Shown here piece by piece: positions 44,404-53,022 of a stretch of DNA of 64,000 nt. Origin of the DNA: Salinirubellus salinus (GTDB taxonomy: Archaea > Halobacteriota > Halobacteria > Halobacteriales > Haloarculaceae); the NCBI RefSeq assembly GCF_025231485.1, contig NZ_CP104003.1, forward strand, positions 2,046,001-2,110,000, given 5' to 3'. Position 1 is the first letter of the stretch. The number at the start of each line of letters is the position of its first letter. Under the pieces are notes generated by a model. The model searched no databases. It saw only the letters and a list, made by a program, of their open reading frames with translations, and was not told where the DNA came from. A program made the position numbers and the translations under genes.

Positions 44404-44910
44404 ATGCCCACCTCACCGATAACCGAGACGGAACGGCGCGTGGAGTGCTGGGTCCGCTCCCTGGCACGGGTCCCCGACGGGCCGCAGGGGCGGGTCGTCC
44501 GTCGACTGGAGTGGCTGGCGACCGACGGCCGACTCGACACGCTCGAGGTGGAGACGTGGCCCGCGACCGTGCCGACCGACCGCGAGCGACTGCTCGGAAG
44601 CCACGAGCGGACCGTCCACGAGCGCCTCGAGACGTTCGAGGACTGGGCCGACCGGCGAGACCGCGACCTCGGGCCGGGCTTCGAGGAGCGCGGGGTCGGA
44701 CACACCGCACTCGACGCGCCGGTCGAGCAGGTGCGGACGCTCCCGGCCGTCGCGCTGGCAGAGTACCGCGAGGGCGAACTGGTGCGGGTGACGCCCAGCA
44801 GCGACGAGAGGGGGGTCGACAGCGTGGACGCACACCTCCAAGACCTGCTGAGTCGGCCCCCGAAGCACTCGGCCGAGGTGGAGCGCGCCGGGACCGTGAG
44901 CGGGGACTGA
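44404..44910 (+). CDS. Haloarchaeal protein of unknown function with HTH-like segments
   Basis: 168 aa, ATG 44404. Sequence is charged and helical: ETERRVECWVRSLARVPDGPQGRVVRRLEWLATDGRLDTLEVETWPATVPT, then RERLLGSHERTVHERLETFEDWADR and VEQVRTLPAVALAEYREGELVRVTPS. It looks like the small haloarchaeal HTH-domain proteins of unknown role that are usually found alone. No clear recognition helix can be assigned. Confidence 0.65.
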   Translation: MPTSPITETERRVECWVRSLARVPDGPQGRVVRRLEWLATDGRLDTLEVETWPATVPTDRERLLGSHERTVHERLETFEDWADRRDRDLGPGFEERGVGHTALDAPVEQVRTLPAVALAEYREGELVRVTPSSDERGVDSVDAHLQDLLSRPPKHSAEVERAGTVSGD

Positions 44911-45076
44911 CGAGACCGACGAGACGATTCTGACCGACGACTGTAGAACTCGTATCGGTTCGCCACGGCACACTCGTCCCGCCGCGCCACGCTCGAGTGG
45001 CGAGGCCAGCCGTGGCGGCGCTTCGACTCCCGACCCCCACTCGTGTTCTCGGCGGGAGGGAACGACGGGACCGTTA

Positions 45077-45092
45077 TATGTGAATACACATA
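45077..45092. promoter_or_regulatory. Inverted repeat overlapping the TATA region of the CPBP gene
   Basis: TATGTG, AATA, CACATA, a perfect 6-bp inverted repeat overlapping the TATA-like GTTATATG (45073-45080), 12 bases before ATG 45105. The position suits repression by steric block. Confidence 0.5.
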
Positions 45093-45104
45093 CACTATCT
45101 CGGC

Positions 45105-45797
45105 ATGTCCTCGACCGCTAGTGAGGTACAGCACGACTCGCGTTCGGGTGTGTCGGTCGCTGTCGTCGTCGGGCTGTTCCTCTCGTTGTTCGGTGGGCCA
45201 CTCCTCGGACAGATCGACCTGCCGGGATGGATCGAGTCCTCGACTGCCAGTTCGATGCTGGCCAACTCGCTCGGTAGCTGGCTACTGGTCGGCGTACTTC
45301 TCGGTCTCGTCGTCTACTGGGAGGGGCGGGGGGTGGCGTCGATCGGTCTCCGGCTGCCGACCCGAACGGAGGTGGCCGTCGGGCTCGGTGCTGGACTCGG
45401 CGCGGTCGTCCTCGGGCTGCTCGTCACTGGCGTCGCCGTCGTCACGCTGAACCTCGACCAGCCGGAGACGCTGTCGGCGATCAGCCGGCTCTCCCTCCCG
45501 ATACAGCTCGCCATCGTGGGGACGGCCGTCGTCGTCGAGGAAATCCTGTGGCGCGGGTATCCGATCGAACGACTGACCGAGTTGACGGGGCACCTCTGGG
45601 TCGGCGCAGCCATCAGCGGCGTCGTCTTTCTCGCCGTTCACTACCCGGCGTGGGGGCTCGTGGGGGCGATTCCACAGGCGGTCTTCACCGTCGTCCTCGT
45701 CGGCGTGTACGTCTGGAGTCGCAACGTGGTGGCCAGCATGCTCACACACGGTGTCATCAACGTCGTGATGGTCCTCGTCCTGCCCGCGTTCCTCTGA
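45105..45797 (+). CDS. CPBP-family intramembrane metalloprotease
   Basis: 230 aa, ATG 45105. Eight or so TM segments; the Abi/CPBP motifs are all visible: VVVEEILWRGYPIERL (E-E-x3-R, residues about 143-148), FLAVHYPAW (His of motif 2) and ASMLTHGVINVVMV (His of motif 3). Family members are zinc-dependent proteases inside the membrane; in archaea the substrates are unknown. Monocistronic, with its own TATA and overlapping inverted repeat. Confidence 0.88.
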   Translation: MSSTASEVQHDSRSGVSVAVVVGLFLSLFGGPLLGQIDLPGWIESSTASSMLANSLGSWLLVGVLLGLVVYWEGRGVASIGLRLPTRTEVAVGLGAGLGAVVLGLLVTGVAVVTLNLDQPETLSAISRLSLPIQLAIVGTAVVVEEILWRGYPIERLTELTGHLWVGAAISGVVFLAVHYPAWGLVGAIPQAVFTVVLVGVYVWSRNVVASMLTHGVINVVMVLVLPAFL

Positions 45798-45864
45798 CTC
45801 GGCGGGCGACGCGGTCCGGTCGTAGGTGGTCGCGGGTCGGTCGTCGCCACGCCGAGGCAGGCGC

Positions 45865-46293
45865 TCACTCCGGCTTGCCGGAGGGCCACCGCCGCTGGTA
45901 CCGGATCCGCCGTTCGACGAGGAACCAGACCACGACGAGCGATGCGCCCAGCGCGTTCGCCAGCGCGTCCGCGAGGCTGAAGTAGCGGTTCGGGATGGGC
46001 GCTTGGACGAACTCCATCAGGAGGCCGTAGCCCACGGCGACGGTGAAGACGATGGCCGCCCGTCGGTAGGGCGCATCGCGCCAGTGGGCGGTGGCGTAGG
46101 CGAGCGCGAGTGCGAGCCCCGCGTACGCGGCGAAGTGGAGGTACTTGTCGAAGAAGTCGCCGAATCCCGGAGGCGGTGGAGGCGCATCGCCGGTAACTGA
46201 GCCGACGGTGACAGCGGTGAAGACGAGCGCCGCCGCGGCATAGCGGGCCCACCGAGGGAGCAGAGGGAGGTGCAGGCGCCGGGAAGCCGACAT
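45865..46293 (-). CDS. VanZ-like small membrane protein
   Basis: 142 aa from ATG 46293 (MSASRRLHLPLLPRW). Four TM helices: YAAAALVFTAVTVGSVTG, KYLHFAAYAGLALALAYA, AAIVFTVAVGYGLLMEFVQ, LADALANALGASLVVVWFLV. The DKYLHFAAYAGLAL and LMEFVQAPIPNRYFSLADALANALGA motifs are those of the VanZ-like family (K-x-x-H-f...E-x-x-Q...D-x-x-N). Function in haloarchaea unknown. Upstream in-frame extension to 46623 overlaps the divergent epimerase and is rejected. Confidence 0.85.
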   Translation of the reverse strand: MSASRRLHLPLLPRWARYAAAALVFTAVTVGSVTGDAPPPPPGFGDFFDKYLHFAAYAGLALALAYATAHWRDAPYRRAAIVFTVAVGYGLLMEFVQAPIPNRYFSLADALANALGASLVVVWFLVERRIRYQRRWPSGKPE

Positions 46294-46412
46294 TCGAGTA
46301 TGAATGTTCGAGAGAGGCACAAATCGGCTTCGGTCGACTCGTGACTCGTGGCGTGAGGTGACCTGCTCGTCTCGAACACCAGAGTGATAACGAACCAAAC
46401 GGAGTGGATGAT

Positions 46413-47384
46413 ATGAGTAACTCGGAATCCGAGTCACCGCAGGTCGCGGTGACGGGGGCGGCGGGCTACATCGGCAGCCGGGTGGTCCACCAGCTCCAGC
46501 GCGACCACCCCGACTGGGAACTCGTCGCGCTGGACAACTTCTACCTCGGCGACGTCCGGCAGAACGGCGACGTGACGGTCCAGCACGTCGACATCCGGAA
46601 TCGTGACCGGCTGGAGGAAGCACTCGTGGGGAGCGACGTGGTGTTGCACCTGGCGGCGGTCTCGGGCGTGGACGACTGCGATACGAAGCCGGACCTCGCC
46701 TACGAGGTGAACGTCGTCGGGACGAACAACGTCGCGTGGTTCTGCGAGAAGACGGAGACGCCGCTGGCGTTCCCGTTCTCGATGGCCGTCATCGGCGACC
46801 CCGACTCGTTCCCCATCACCGTCGAGATGGCCCGGGACCCGCTGAACTGGTACGGCGAGACGAAGGTGCTCGGCGAGCAGGCGATTCGGACGATGGCCGA
46901 GGGGTCGTTCCCGGCTCACCTGTTCATGATCTCGAACCTCTACGGCGCCCACGAAATCGACGGCCGGGAGGTGTCGAAGAACACCGTCATTAACTTCTTC
47001 GTCAACCGGGCGCTCGCGGGCGAGCCGCTCACGGTGTACGAACCGGGGAGCCAGTCGCGGAACTTCGTCCACGTCAAGGACGTCGCGAACGCGTTCTGTC
47101 TGAGCGTCGAGGCACTGCTGGAGGAGACCGAGCCGGGCGCACGCGAGTTCGAGATCGCGAGCGAGGAGGACCCGAGCGTGATGGCCGTCGCAGAGCTGGT
47201 CCAGCGCGTGGCCCGCGAGGAGCGAGGACTGGACGTCGACGTCTCGCTGGTGGCGAACCCCCGGAGCGCCGAGACGCTGGTCGACGAGTTCGGCGTCGAG
47301 ACGAGTCGTATCGAGGCGGCGCTGGGGTGGGAGCCGGCCGAAACCGTCGAGGCGAGCGTCCGAGACCTGTTGCGCGCGGACTGA
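46413..47384 (+). CDS. NAD-dependent nucleotide-sugar epimerase/dehydratase (extended SDR), copy 2
   Basis: 323 aa from ATG 46413 (MSNSESESPQVAVTGAAGYIGSRVV); GTG 46404 is an alternative. NAD motif TGAAGYIGS, VVLHLAAVSGVDD, PFSMAVIG, and a catalytic Y-x3-K at WYGETK. VYEPGSQSRNFVHVKDVANAF follows. The Ser-Met-Ala at the position of the usual S-S/T-x-x-V-Y-G (FSMAVIGDPDS) is unusual, so the catalytic Ser/Thr should be checked. Probably another UDP-sugar-modifying enzyme for surface glycans. Confidence 0.85.
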   Translation: MSNSESESPQVAVTGAAGYIGSRVVHQLQRDHPDWELVALDNFYLGDVRQNGDVTVQHVDIRNRDRLEEALVGSDVVLHLAAVSGVDDCDTKPDLAYEVNVVGTNNVAWFCEKTETPLAFPFSMAVIGDPDSFPITVEMARDPLNWYGETKVLGEQAIRTMAEGSFPAHLFMISNLYGAHEIDGREVSKNTVINFFVNRALAGEPLTVYEPGSQSRNFVHVKDVANAFCLSVEALLEETEPGAREFEIASEEDPSVMAVAELVQRVAREERGLDVDVSLVANPRSAETLVDEFGVETSRIEAALGWEPAETVEASVRDLLRAD

Positions 47385-47512
47385 GCGTCCCGTCACTGCG
47401 TTCTGTGCCGGCTCCTGTCCGTCGACGCTCGTGAGCGAAGCCCGACGGCCGCAGTGTCCTCCGATTCACGTCACGACCCCGTGAGCGACGCCCATCGCGC
47501 TCCGGCAGGCGT

Positions 47513-47572
47513 TGTTAACAGCCGAGTCGAAGAAAGCCAAAGTTATTATTCTAGCACCCAATATTGTTAACC
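47513..47572. promoter_or_regulatory. Two GTTAAC sites upstream of the metal importer
   Basis: TGTTAACA (47513-47520) and TGTTAACC (47565-47572) flank an AT-rich AGTTATTATT promoter element, the second ending 4 bases before ATG 47577. Possible sites for a metal-responsive repressor. Confidence 0.35.
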
Positions 47573-47576
47573 AGAG

Positions 47577-48764
47577 ATGGAACTCACTCGACGGCGGCTC
47601 GTCACGTCGGCTGGAGCGGCAGGCGCTGGACTGCTCGCTGGCTGTCTCGGCAGTGGAGACGCGCCCGGGGCTGACTCGGAGGCGGGGGCCGACGGCCTGA
47701 CTGCCCAGTCGTCGTTCTTCGTCTTCGGCGACATCACCGCGCAAGTCGCGGGCGGCGCAGCGACGGCTGACCTCCTCGTCCCGGTCGGCCAGCACGGCCA
47801 CGGCTGGGAGCCGGGGCCAAGAGTCCGCGAGGCCATCGGCGACGCGGACCTGCTGGTCCACGGGATGACCGGGTTCCAGCCGTGGCTCGACACCATCCGG
47901 ACGGACCTCGAGGCCGACGGCTCGGAGGTCGTGACCGTCGACGTGAGCAGCGAGGTGGACCTGCTGGCGCCGGGCGAGGAGCACGACCACGATGGCGAAC
48001 ATGACGAGGAAGAACACCACGACGAGGAACACACCGAAGAACACCACGACGAGGAACACACCGAAGAACACCACGACGAGGAACACACCGAAGAACACCA
48101 CGACGAGGAACACACCGAAGAACACCACGACGACGAGCATACCGAGGAAGAACACCACGACGAGGAACACACCGAAGAGCACCACGACGAGGATGAGCAC
48201 GACGAGGAGGACGGCCACGACCACGGGTCGGGGATGGACCCGCACTTCTGGATGGACCCGCTGCGAGTGAAGACCGGGGTCGACACCGTCGAAGCGGCGC
48301 TGGCAGACCTCGACAGCGAGAACGCGGCCACCTACGAGGAGAACGCCGCGGCGTTCCGCGACCGATTGGACGGGCTCCACGAGCGCATCGAGGCGACGGT
48401 CGCCGACGCCACCACGGAGACCATCCTCGTCGCCGGCCACGACTCGTTCCAGTACTTCGGCGAGCGCTACGGCGTCGAGGTCGAGGCGCTCACGAACGTC
48501 TCGCCGGACGACCGGCCCACGCCACGCGACATCGAGCGCGCTCAGGCGGTCATCGAGGACCACGGGCTGCGCTACATTTGTGCCGACCCGCTCGAGTCAC
48601 AGCGGGCCGCCGAGCAACTCGTCGCGGAGACCGAAGCCGAGGCGGTGTTGCCGCTGACCGCGATGCCCGGGCTGACCGACGAGTGGGAGTCGGAGGGGTG
48701 GGGGTACGTCGAGGTGATGGAGAACGTAAACCTTCCTACCCTCGAGCGCGCACTCGGCGTATAG
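47577..48764 (+). CDS. znuA: Zn/Mn ABC importer substrate-binding lipoprotein with His-rich tandem repeat
   Basis: 395 aa, ATG 47577. Tat-like signal (LTRRRLVTSAGAAGAGLLAGC, lipobox Cys about 22). Family A-1 (ZnuA/PsaA) features: FFVFGDITAQVAGGAATADLLVPVGQHGHGWEP (metal His), MDPHFWMDPLRV, VAGHDSFQYFGERYGVEV, ICADPLESQ. Between residues about 140 and 220 is a His/Glu/Asp insert, nine-residue units EEHHDEEHT repeated about seven times, which could buffer zinc outside the membrane. The metal could also be manganese. First gene of a three-gene operon. Confidence 0.93.
   Translation: MELTRRRLVTSAGAAGAGLLAGCLGSGDAPGADSEAGADGLTAQSSFFVFGDITAQVAGGAATADLLVPVGQHGHGWEPGPRVREAIGDADLLVHGMTGFQPWLDTIRTDLEADGSEVVTVDVSSEVDLLAPGEEHDHDGEHDEEEHHDEEHTEEHHDEEHTEEHHDEEHTEEHHDEEHTEEHHDDEHTEEEHHDEEHTEEHHDEDEHDEEDGHDHGSGMDPHFWMDPLRVKTGVDTVEAALADLDSENAATYEENAAAFRDRLDGLHERIEATVADATTETILVAGHDSFQYFGERYGVEVEALTNVSPDDRPTPRDIERAQAVIEDHGLRYICADPLESQRAAEQLVAETEAEAVLPLTAMPGLTDEWESEGWGYVEVMENVNLPTLERALGV
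48009..48195 (+). repeat. 27-bp tandem repeat inside the zinc-binding protein gene
   Basis: Unit GAAGAACACCACGACGAGGAACACACC occurs four times identically and about three times with changes, encoding EEHHDEEHT. The near-identical copies imply recent slippage, so copy number may vary between strains. Confidence 0.9.
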
Positions 48765-48765
48765 T

Positions 48766-49506
48766 ATGCCGGCCGCCATCAGTGTCGAGGACGTCACGTT
48801 CGCCTACGGTGAGCGGCCGGTCGTCGAGGGCGTCTCGCTCGAGGTGAGTGAGGGTGAGTTCCTCGGGCTCGTCGGGCCGAACGGCTCGGGAAAGACGACG
48901 CTGCTCGAGTTGATGATCGGCCTGCAGCGACCCGACGAGGGGTCGGTCACGCTGTTCGGCCAGCCTGCGCACGCCTCTGACGAGCGCGAGCGCGTCGGCT
49001 TCGTCCCGCAGGACGTGGCCGAGACGAAAGGCGAGATGCCGGTGACCGTCGCGGAGGTCGTCCGCATGGGTCGGTATCCCCACCGACTCGTCGGCCGGTT
49101 CTCGGCGGCCGACCGCGAAGCCATCGCGGCGGCGATGGAGCGCGTCGGCATCTCTGACCTCGCGGACCGTCGGGTGGGGCGGCTCTCTGGCGGCCAGCGC
49201 CAGCGCGTCTTCATCGCCCGCGCGCTCGCCGCCGAGGCCGACCTGCTCGCGCTCGACGAACCCACGGTGGGCGTCGACGCCGAGTCACGCGAGGCGTTCT
49301 ACGACCTGCTGCACGACCTGAACGACGAGGGCATGACCGTCATCCTCATCGAACACGACATCGGCATCGTCACGACCCACGCCTCGGAGGTGGCCTGTCT
49401 CAACCGCGAGCTGTTCTTCCACGGCGACCCCGAGACGTTCGTCGAGACCGACGCGCTGTCGGCCGCCTACGGCGGCGCCCAGTCGATCATGCACCACGAG
49501 CACTGA
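48766..49506 (+). CDS. znuC: Zn/Mn ABC importer ATPase
   Basis: 246 aa, ATG 48766, one base after the znuA-like stop. Walker A GPNGSGKTT, Q-loop FVPQD, signature LSGGQRQRVFIARAL, Walker B LLALDEPTVGVD, H-loop LIEHD. AETKGEMPVTVAEVVRMGRYP fits the metal-importer subfamily. Partner permease starts 2 bases after its stop. Confidence 0.93.
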   Translation: MPAAISVEDVTFAYGERPVVEGVSLEVSEGEFLGLVGPNGSGKTTLLELMIGLQRPDEGSVTLFGQPAHASDERERVGFVPQDVAETKGEMPVTVAEVVRMGRYPHRLVGRFSAADREAIAAAMERVGISDLADRRVGRLSGGQRQRVFIARALAAEADLLALDEPTVGVDAESREAFYDLLHDLNDEGMTVILIEHDIGIVTTHASEVACLNRELFFHGDPETFVETDALSAAYGGAQSIMHHEH

Positions 49507-49508
49507 CC

Positions 49509-50531
49509 ATGTCGGCACTCGCACTCCCCGTCGTTGCAGGCTTCGTACTCCAGCTGGCCGGCGCGCTCGACCGGGCCGTGAGCGTCGTCCTCGACGACCT
49601 CTGGGGGACCGCGATGGACGTGCTGGCGGCGCTCACCGGCGTCGAGATGCTCGGCTCGCCGTTCATGCAGCGGGCGTACCTCGCGGCCGTCTGTATCGCG
49701 CTCATCGGCCCGCTGGTGGGGAGTTTCCTCGTCCACCGCGAGATGGCGATGATCGGTGACACGCTCGCGCACTCGGCGTTCGCGGGCGTCGCCGCCGGCC
49801 TGTTCGTCAACAGCGTGTTCGCCACGACGGTCCCCCCGCTACTGACGGCGCTCGTCGTCGCGGCCGTCGCCGCGCTGCTCGTCCAGACGCTCGTCGACTA
49901 CGCCGGCGCCTATCGGGACACCTCGCTCGCCATCGTGCTGACGGGTTCGTTCGCCGTGGGAAGCGTCCTGATTACGGCGACCGACGGCGGCATCGCCGTC
50001 GGTATCAGCGCCTACCTGTTCGGCTCGCTCGCGACCGTCTCGCGGGCGAACGCCGCCCTCCTGCTCGTCCTGAGCGTCATCGTCACGCTCGGAGTCGCCG
50101 TCGCGTACCGGCCGCTGCTCTACGTCACCTTCGACGAGGTGGGCGCGCGGGCGGCCGGGTTGCGCGTCACGCGCTACAACCAGTTGCTCGCGGTGCTCAC
50201 CGCGGTGGTCGTCGTCGGCGCGATGCAGATCATGGGCGTCATCCTCGTCGCCGCGATGCTCGTCATCCCGGTGGCCGCGAGCACGCCCGTCCGTGGGTTC
50301 AAGCGCTCCATCACGGCGGCCGTCGCGGCCGGGCTGTTCACCACCGTCGCCGGCGTGACGCTGTCGTACTGGTACGACGTGGCCGCCGGCGGGACCATCG
50401 TCCTCGTCGCCATCGCCGTCTACGCGGCCGTGCAAGCGGGTGTTCGAGGGCGGCGTCGGTTGGCGAAACGGCAGCGGGCCGTGGCGAGTGGTGAGGTAGC
50501 AGCGGCGGACGGTGGCGACGGCGGGGACTGA
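49509..50531 (+). CDS. znuB: Zn/Mn ABC importer permease
   Basis: 340 aa, ATG 49509. ABC-3 family permease with eight or nine TM helices: RAYLAAVCIALIGPLVGSFLVHREMAMIGDTLAHSAFAGVAAGL (the diagnostic G-D-t-l-a-H), ALVVAAVAALLVQTLVDYAG, VLTGSFAVGSVLI, YLFGSLATVS, AVVVVGAMQIMGVILVAAMLVIPVAAS. Third gene of the importer operon. Confidence 0.93.
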   Translation: MSALALPVVAGFVLQLAGALDRAVSVVLDDLWGTAMDVLAALTGVEMLGSPFMQRAYLAAVCIALIGPLVGSFLVHREMAMIGDTLAHSAFAGVAAGLFVNSVFATTVPPLLTALVVAAVAALLVQTLVDYAGAYRDTSLAIVLTGSFAVGSVLITATDGGIAVGISAYLFGSLATVSRANAALLLVLSVIVTLGVAVAYRPLLYVTFDEVGARAAGLRVTRYNQLLAVLTAVVVVGAMQIMGVILVAAMLVIPVAASTPVRGFKRSITAAVAAGLFTTVAGVTLSYWYDVAAGGTIVLVAIAVYAAVQAGVRGRRRLAKRQRAVASGEVAAADGGDGGD

Positions 50532-50591
50532 ACCGTCGCTAGTGCCATTCGATGCCGGTGTCGTTATCGTCGCGAGCCGCAACGAGGGGGT

Positions 50592-50804
50592 ATGGCGTTC
50601 ACCGACCTGCTGCCGGACCGGCCACTGACACGCGAGGAGTTCGAGGCGCTCGAACGGAACGAGAACATCGATTCGCTGGAGACCGACGACAGCGAGGGGA
50701 CCGTCAGCGCGCTCACGGTCGTGATTGGGGATTCCGAGGCGAACTACCACTTCGCGCCCGGGATGGGGTGGCACACCCACGCCCACGGACATCATCACCA
50801 CTGA
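50592..50804 (+). CDS. 70-aa acidic peptide with a His-rich tail, possible metal-binding protein
   Basis: ATG 50592. The body is a small acidic fold (LPDRPLTREEFEALERNENIDSLETDDSEGTVSALTVVIGDSEANYHF) and the C-terminus is GMGWHTHAHGHHHH, eight tandem-spaced histidines. It lies 61 bases after the zinc importer on the same strand and could store or deliver zinc. I know no family for it. Codon use is like the neighbours and a hairpin follows the stop, so it is likely to be real. Confidence 0.75.
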   Translation: MAFTDLLPDRPLTREEFEALERNENIDSLETDDSEGTVSALTVVIGDSEANYHFAPGMGWHTHAHGHHHH

Positions 50805-50818
50805 GCCCGGAAAAACGG
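50804..50818 (+). terminator. Hairpin after the His-rich small gene
   Basis: GCCCG-GAAAAA-CGGG stem right after the TGA stop of the 70-aa gene. No long T-run follows, so the terminator call is weak. Confidence 0.35.
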
Positions 50819-50874
50819 GGACCCGTACGCTGAATGGAAGGGGTTTTGCCTCAGGCGTCCGGGACCGAACGTAG

Positions 50875-52302
50875 ATGCAGTTATTAGACGATGACGGCCG
50901 GTTGTTCGGTATCGTCAACGTCGTTGATGCGCTGGCTGTTCTGCTGTTCGTCTCGTTACTGGTAGCTGGCGTCGCGGTGGTCGGCGGATTCGGTAGCGAG
51001 AGTGAACCTGCGACTCGCTACGCCACGGTCGAACTGGGCGAGCAACCGGTGTATGTCGCGCAGCAACTCTCGGTCGGTGACCGCTCGTCGGCAGGACCGC
51101 AGGCAGGCAACGTTACCGTGACCGACCTGTCAGTCAGTGGCGCAAGCGAGCCGGGAACAGCCACCGTTTACGCACGTGTCGAGATCGAGGGCGCACTCGC
51201 CGAGCGGGAAGACGGCCCGGGGCAGCGGTTCACGTACGCTGACCGACCGCTCCCGGTTGGGTCGACGCTCGCAATCACGGGAGCCGAGTACGAGACCAAC
51301 GGGACCGTCGTCTCGCTGGACGCGGGCGGCGAGACACTGAACACCAGTACGACACCAGTCCGGGTGGAGACGACCGTGCCGGCCGACGTGGCAATGGCGG
51401 TAAAGGAGGGTGATGCCTACCGCATCGATGGGCAGGCTCTCGCAACGATTACGGACGTCCGGGTCGCCCCGACGGCCGACCCGAGTCGGTACCGCCTCTC
51501 GCTCGCTCTCGATATCGAGACTGCTCGCGTCGAGGGAAGTGACCAATTTGCCGGGCGAACCGTCTCTATCGGCACTACCGTCCCGTTCCGGACCGCCTCC
51601 TACAACCTGACCGGTTCAATTGTCGCGGTCGGTGATACAGGACTCACCACTGAGACTACAGCGGTCCGAATAGAGACCACAGTCCAGAACAGCGTCGCCG
51701 CATCGGTGAGTGTCGGAGACACCTACCGCGTCAACGGCGGATCTGTCGGCCGCGTCGTCGACGTTCGGGCCTATCCGACGCCGGATGACTCGCGCCGATT
51801 CCTCTCACTCGGTCTCGAACTCGAGACAGTGGTCCGGAACGGCGAGCGACGTTTCGGGGGACAAACGCTGTCTCTCGGTCAGTCCATTCCCTTCCGGACC
51901 ACCTCCTACGATGTGACGGGCACGGTGGTCGGTCTGGGGTCGAGCGTACCTCCCGGTGAAGCGACCACCACGACTGTCACTGTTGACCTCGAGTCGGTGG
52001 ATCCAGCGGTCGCCGCCGAACTTGACGCCGGGACCGCTGAGCGACTTGGTAACCGAACGCTCGCGACGGTCACCGAGGTCGAGCGTGCGAATGCAACGGT
52101 CGTCCTCGAGAGCGAGTCGGGGGAGATTTTCGCCCGCAATCACCCGGTGCTGGAGGACGTCACACTCACCCTCGATCTCACGACCCGCCGAACCGATAAT
52201 GGGTTGCGCTTCCACGCCCGGCCACTCACGGTAGGTCGGACCGTCACGTTCGACTTGGGGACAGTCCGGGTAACCGGGAACGTGACCAGCATCGAGCGAT
52301 GA
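50875..52302 (+). CDS. DUF4330-family membrane-anchored protein
   Basis: 475 aa, ATG 50875. Begins LLDDDGRLFGIVNVVDALAVLLFVSLLVAGVAVVGGF, the DUF4330 hallmark: short cytoplasmic N-terminus with one TM helix. The extracellular part holds four similar beta units of about 110 residues (pattern V-x-x-x-V-x-D-A-Y-R-I/V-x-G...T-V/I-P-F-R-T-x-S-Y-x-V/L-T-G-x-V), e.g. SIGTTVPFRTASYNLTGSIV and SLGQSIPFRTTSYDVTGTVV. The family occurs beside surface-polysaccharide genes in other organisms; role unknown. Its stop overlaps the next gene by ATGA. Confidence 0.8.
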   Translation: MQLLDDDGRLFGIVNVVDALAVLLFVSLLVAGVAVVGGFGSESEPATRYATVELGEQPVYVAQQLSVGDRSSAGPQAGNVTVTDLSVSGASEPGTATVYARVEIEGALAEREDGPGQRFTYADRPLPVGSTLAITGAEYETNGTVVSLDAGGETLNTSTTPVRVETTVPADVAMAVKEGDAYRIDGQALATITDVRVAPTADPSRYRLSLALDIETARVEGSDQFAGRTVSIGTTVPFRTASYNLTGSIVAVGDTGLTTETTAVRIETTVQNSVAASVSVGDTYRVNGGSVGRVVDVRAYPTPDDSRRFLSLGLELETVVRNGERRFGGQTLSLGQSIPFRTTSYDVTGTVVGLGSSVPPGEATTTTVTVDLESVDPAVAAELDAGTAERLGNRTLATVTEVERANATVVLESESGEIFARNHPVLEDVTLTLDLTTRRTDNGLRFHARPLTVGRTVTFDLGTVRVTGNVTSIER

Positions 52303-52829
52303 GCGAAGACGGCCGTCGTCGAGTTCTCGCCAAATCGTGGGTCGCCAACCTACTGGGACTCACCGAGCTGTCCGAAAGCGAAGTGACTGACCGCTCGAAG
52401 GCCATCCGGGCTTTTCGGCGTGTCTCAAAGGCGCCTTCGCGAGCCAGCGAGGGGTCGATCACTGCCCGACTCCTCAGGCGCTTCCAGACGTTCGTCCAGG
52501 CATCGTTTGGCTACCGGTGGCTAACCGCCGAACCGGACCCGGATGTGGTCGTCATCGACCTCCGAAAGACCTGGACGGTCGGGCCGATTATCGCTATCCT
52601 CGACCGATTCATATCGTGGTTCAGGCCGCGCTGGCAGGCATCTCTGCTTGGGCGGACCGCTGAGAGCCTTATCGCCGCGCTCCGACCTGCAGCTGCTGAG
52701 TCCGCGGTCGTCGCCGGGATGCGTGCAGTCCTCGTCCCGCCAGCACCACCCGAACGTGAGCGTCCCCTGTCTCCGGACGTGACGGAGCGTGACCGGAATC
52801 AGCCGTCACCCGACGACCCTGAGTCCTGA
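52299..52829 (+). CDS. Uncharacterised partner of the DUF4330 gene
   Basis: 176 aa; ATG 52299 overlaps the DUF4330 stop. Basic N-terminal part (RRRVLAKSWVANLLGLTELSE, FRRVSKAPSRASEGSITARLLRRFQTFV), then VVVIDLRKTWTVGPIIAILDRFISWFRPRWQASLL, an amphipathic stretch that may sit in or on the membrane, and an acidic Pro-rich tail. No recognised domain. Coupling to DUF4330 suggests both act on the same surface process. Confidence 0.7.
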   Translation: MSEDGRRRVLAKSWVANLLGLTELSESEVTDRSKAIRAFRRVSKAPSRASEGSITARLLRRFQTFVQASFGYRWLTAEPDPDVVVIDLRKTWTVGPIIAILDRFISWFRPRWQASLLGRTAESLIAALRPAAAESAVVAGMRAVLVPPAPPERERPLSPDVTERDRNQPSPDDPES

Positions 52830-53022
52830 GTCTGGTTCGTGAGCGGAGGGTCCCATCCGTGCCGCCTCTCAGCGTACCAGAAGAGTCGACCAGCTTCTTG
52901 ACCACGTCTCACTCGGGCTTACCGCCGAAGAGTTGGCGGATTCGATCGAGGTCGATCACATCAACAGCGACTTGCCGAAGCTACGCCTGCCGAGTACGAC
53001 AAGATGGCTGCGACCGGACAGG
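52830..53022 (+). pseudogene. Degenerate fragment, possibly a DUF433-type antitoxin
   Basis: An open frame reads RVDQLLDHVSLGLTAEELAD then SIEVD (about 52876-52960), which resembles the HTH part of small DUF433 proteins. It has no start of its own and runs into the 381-bp mobile element at 53023. The element may have truncated the gene. Family guess is weak. Confidence 0.3.

Noticed and set aside
48009-48195. Possible CRISPR array (regular 27-bp repeats)
   Set aside because: Repeats are contiguous, without spacers, and lie in frame in a coding gene.
47567-48331. Ser/Cys/Trp-repeat frame antisense to the zinc-binding protein
   Set aside because: Produced by the His-rich 27-bp repeat read backwards.
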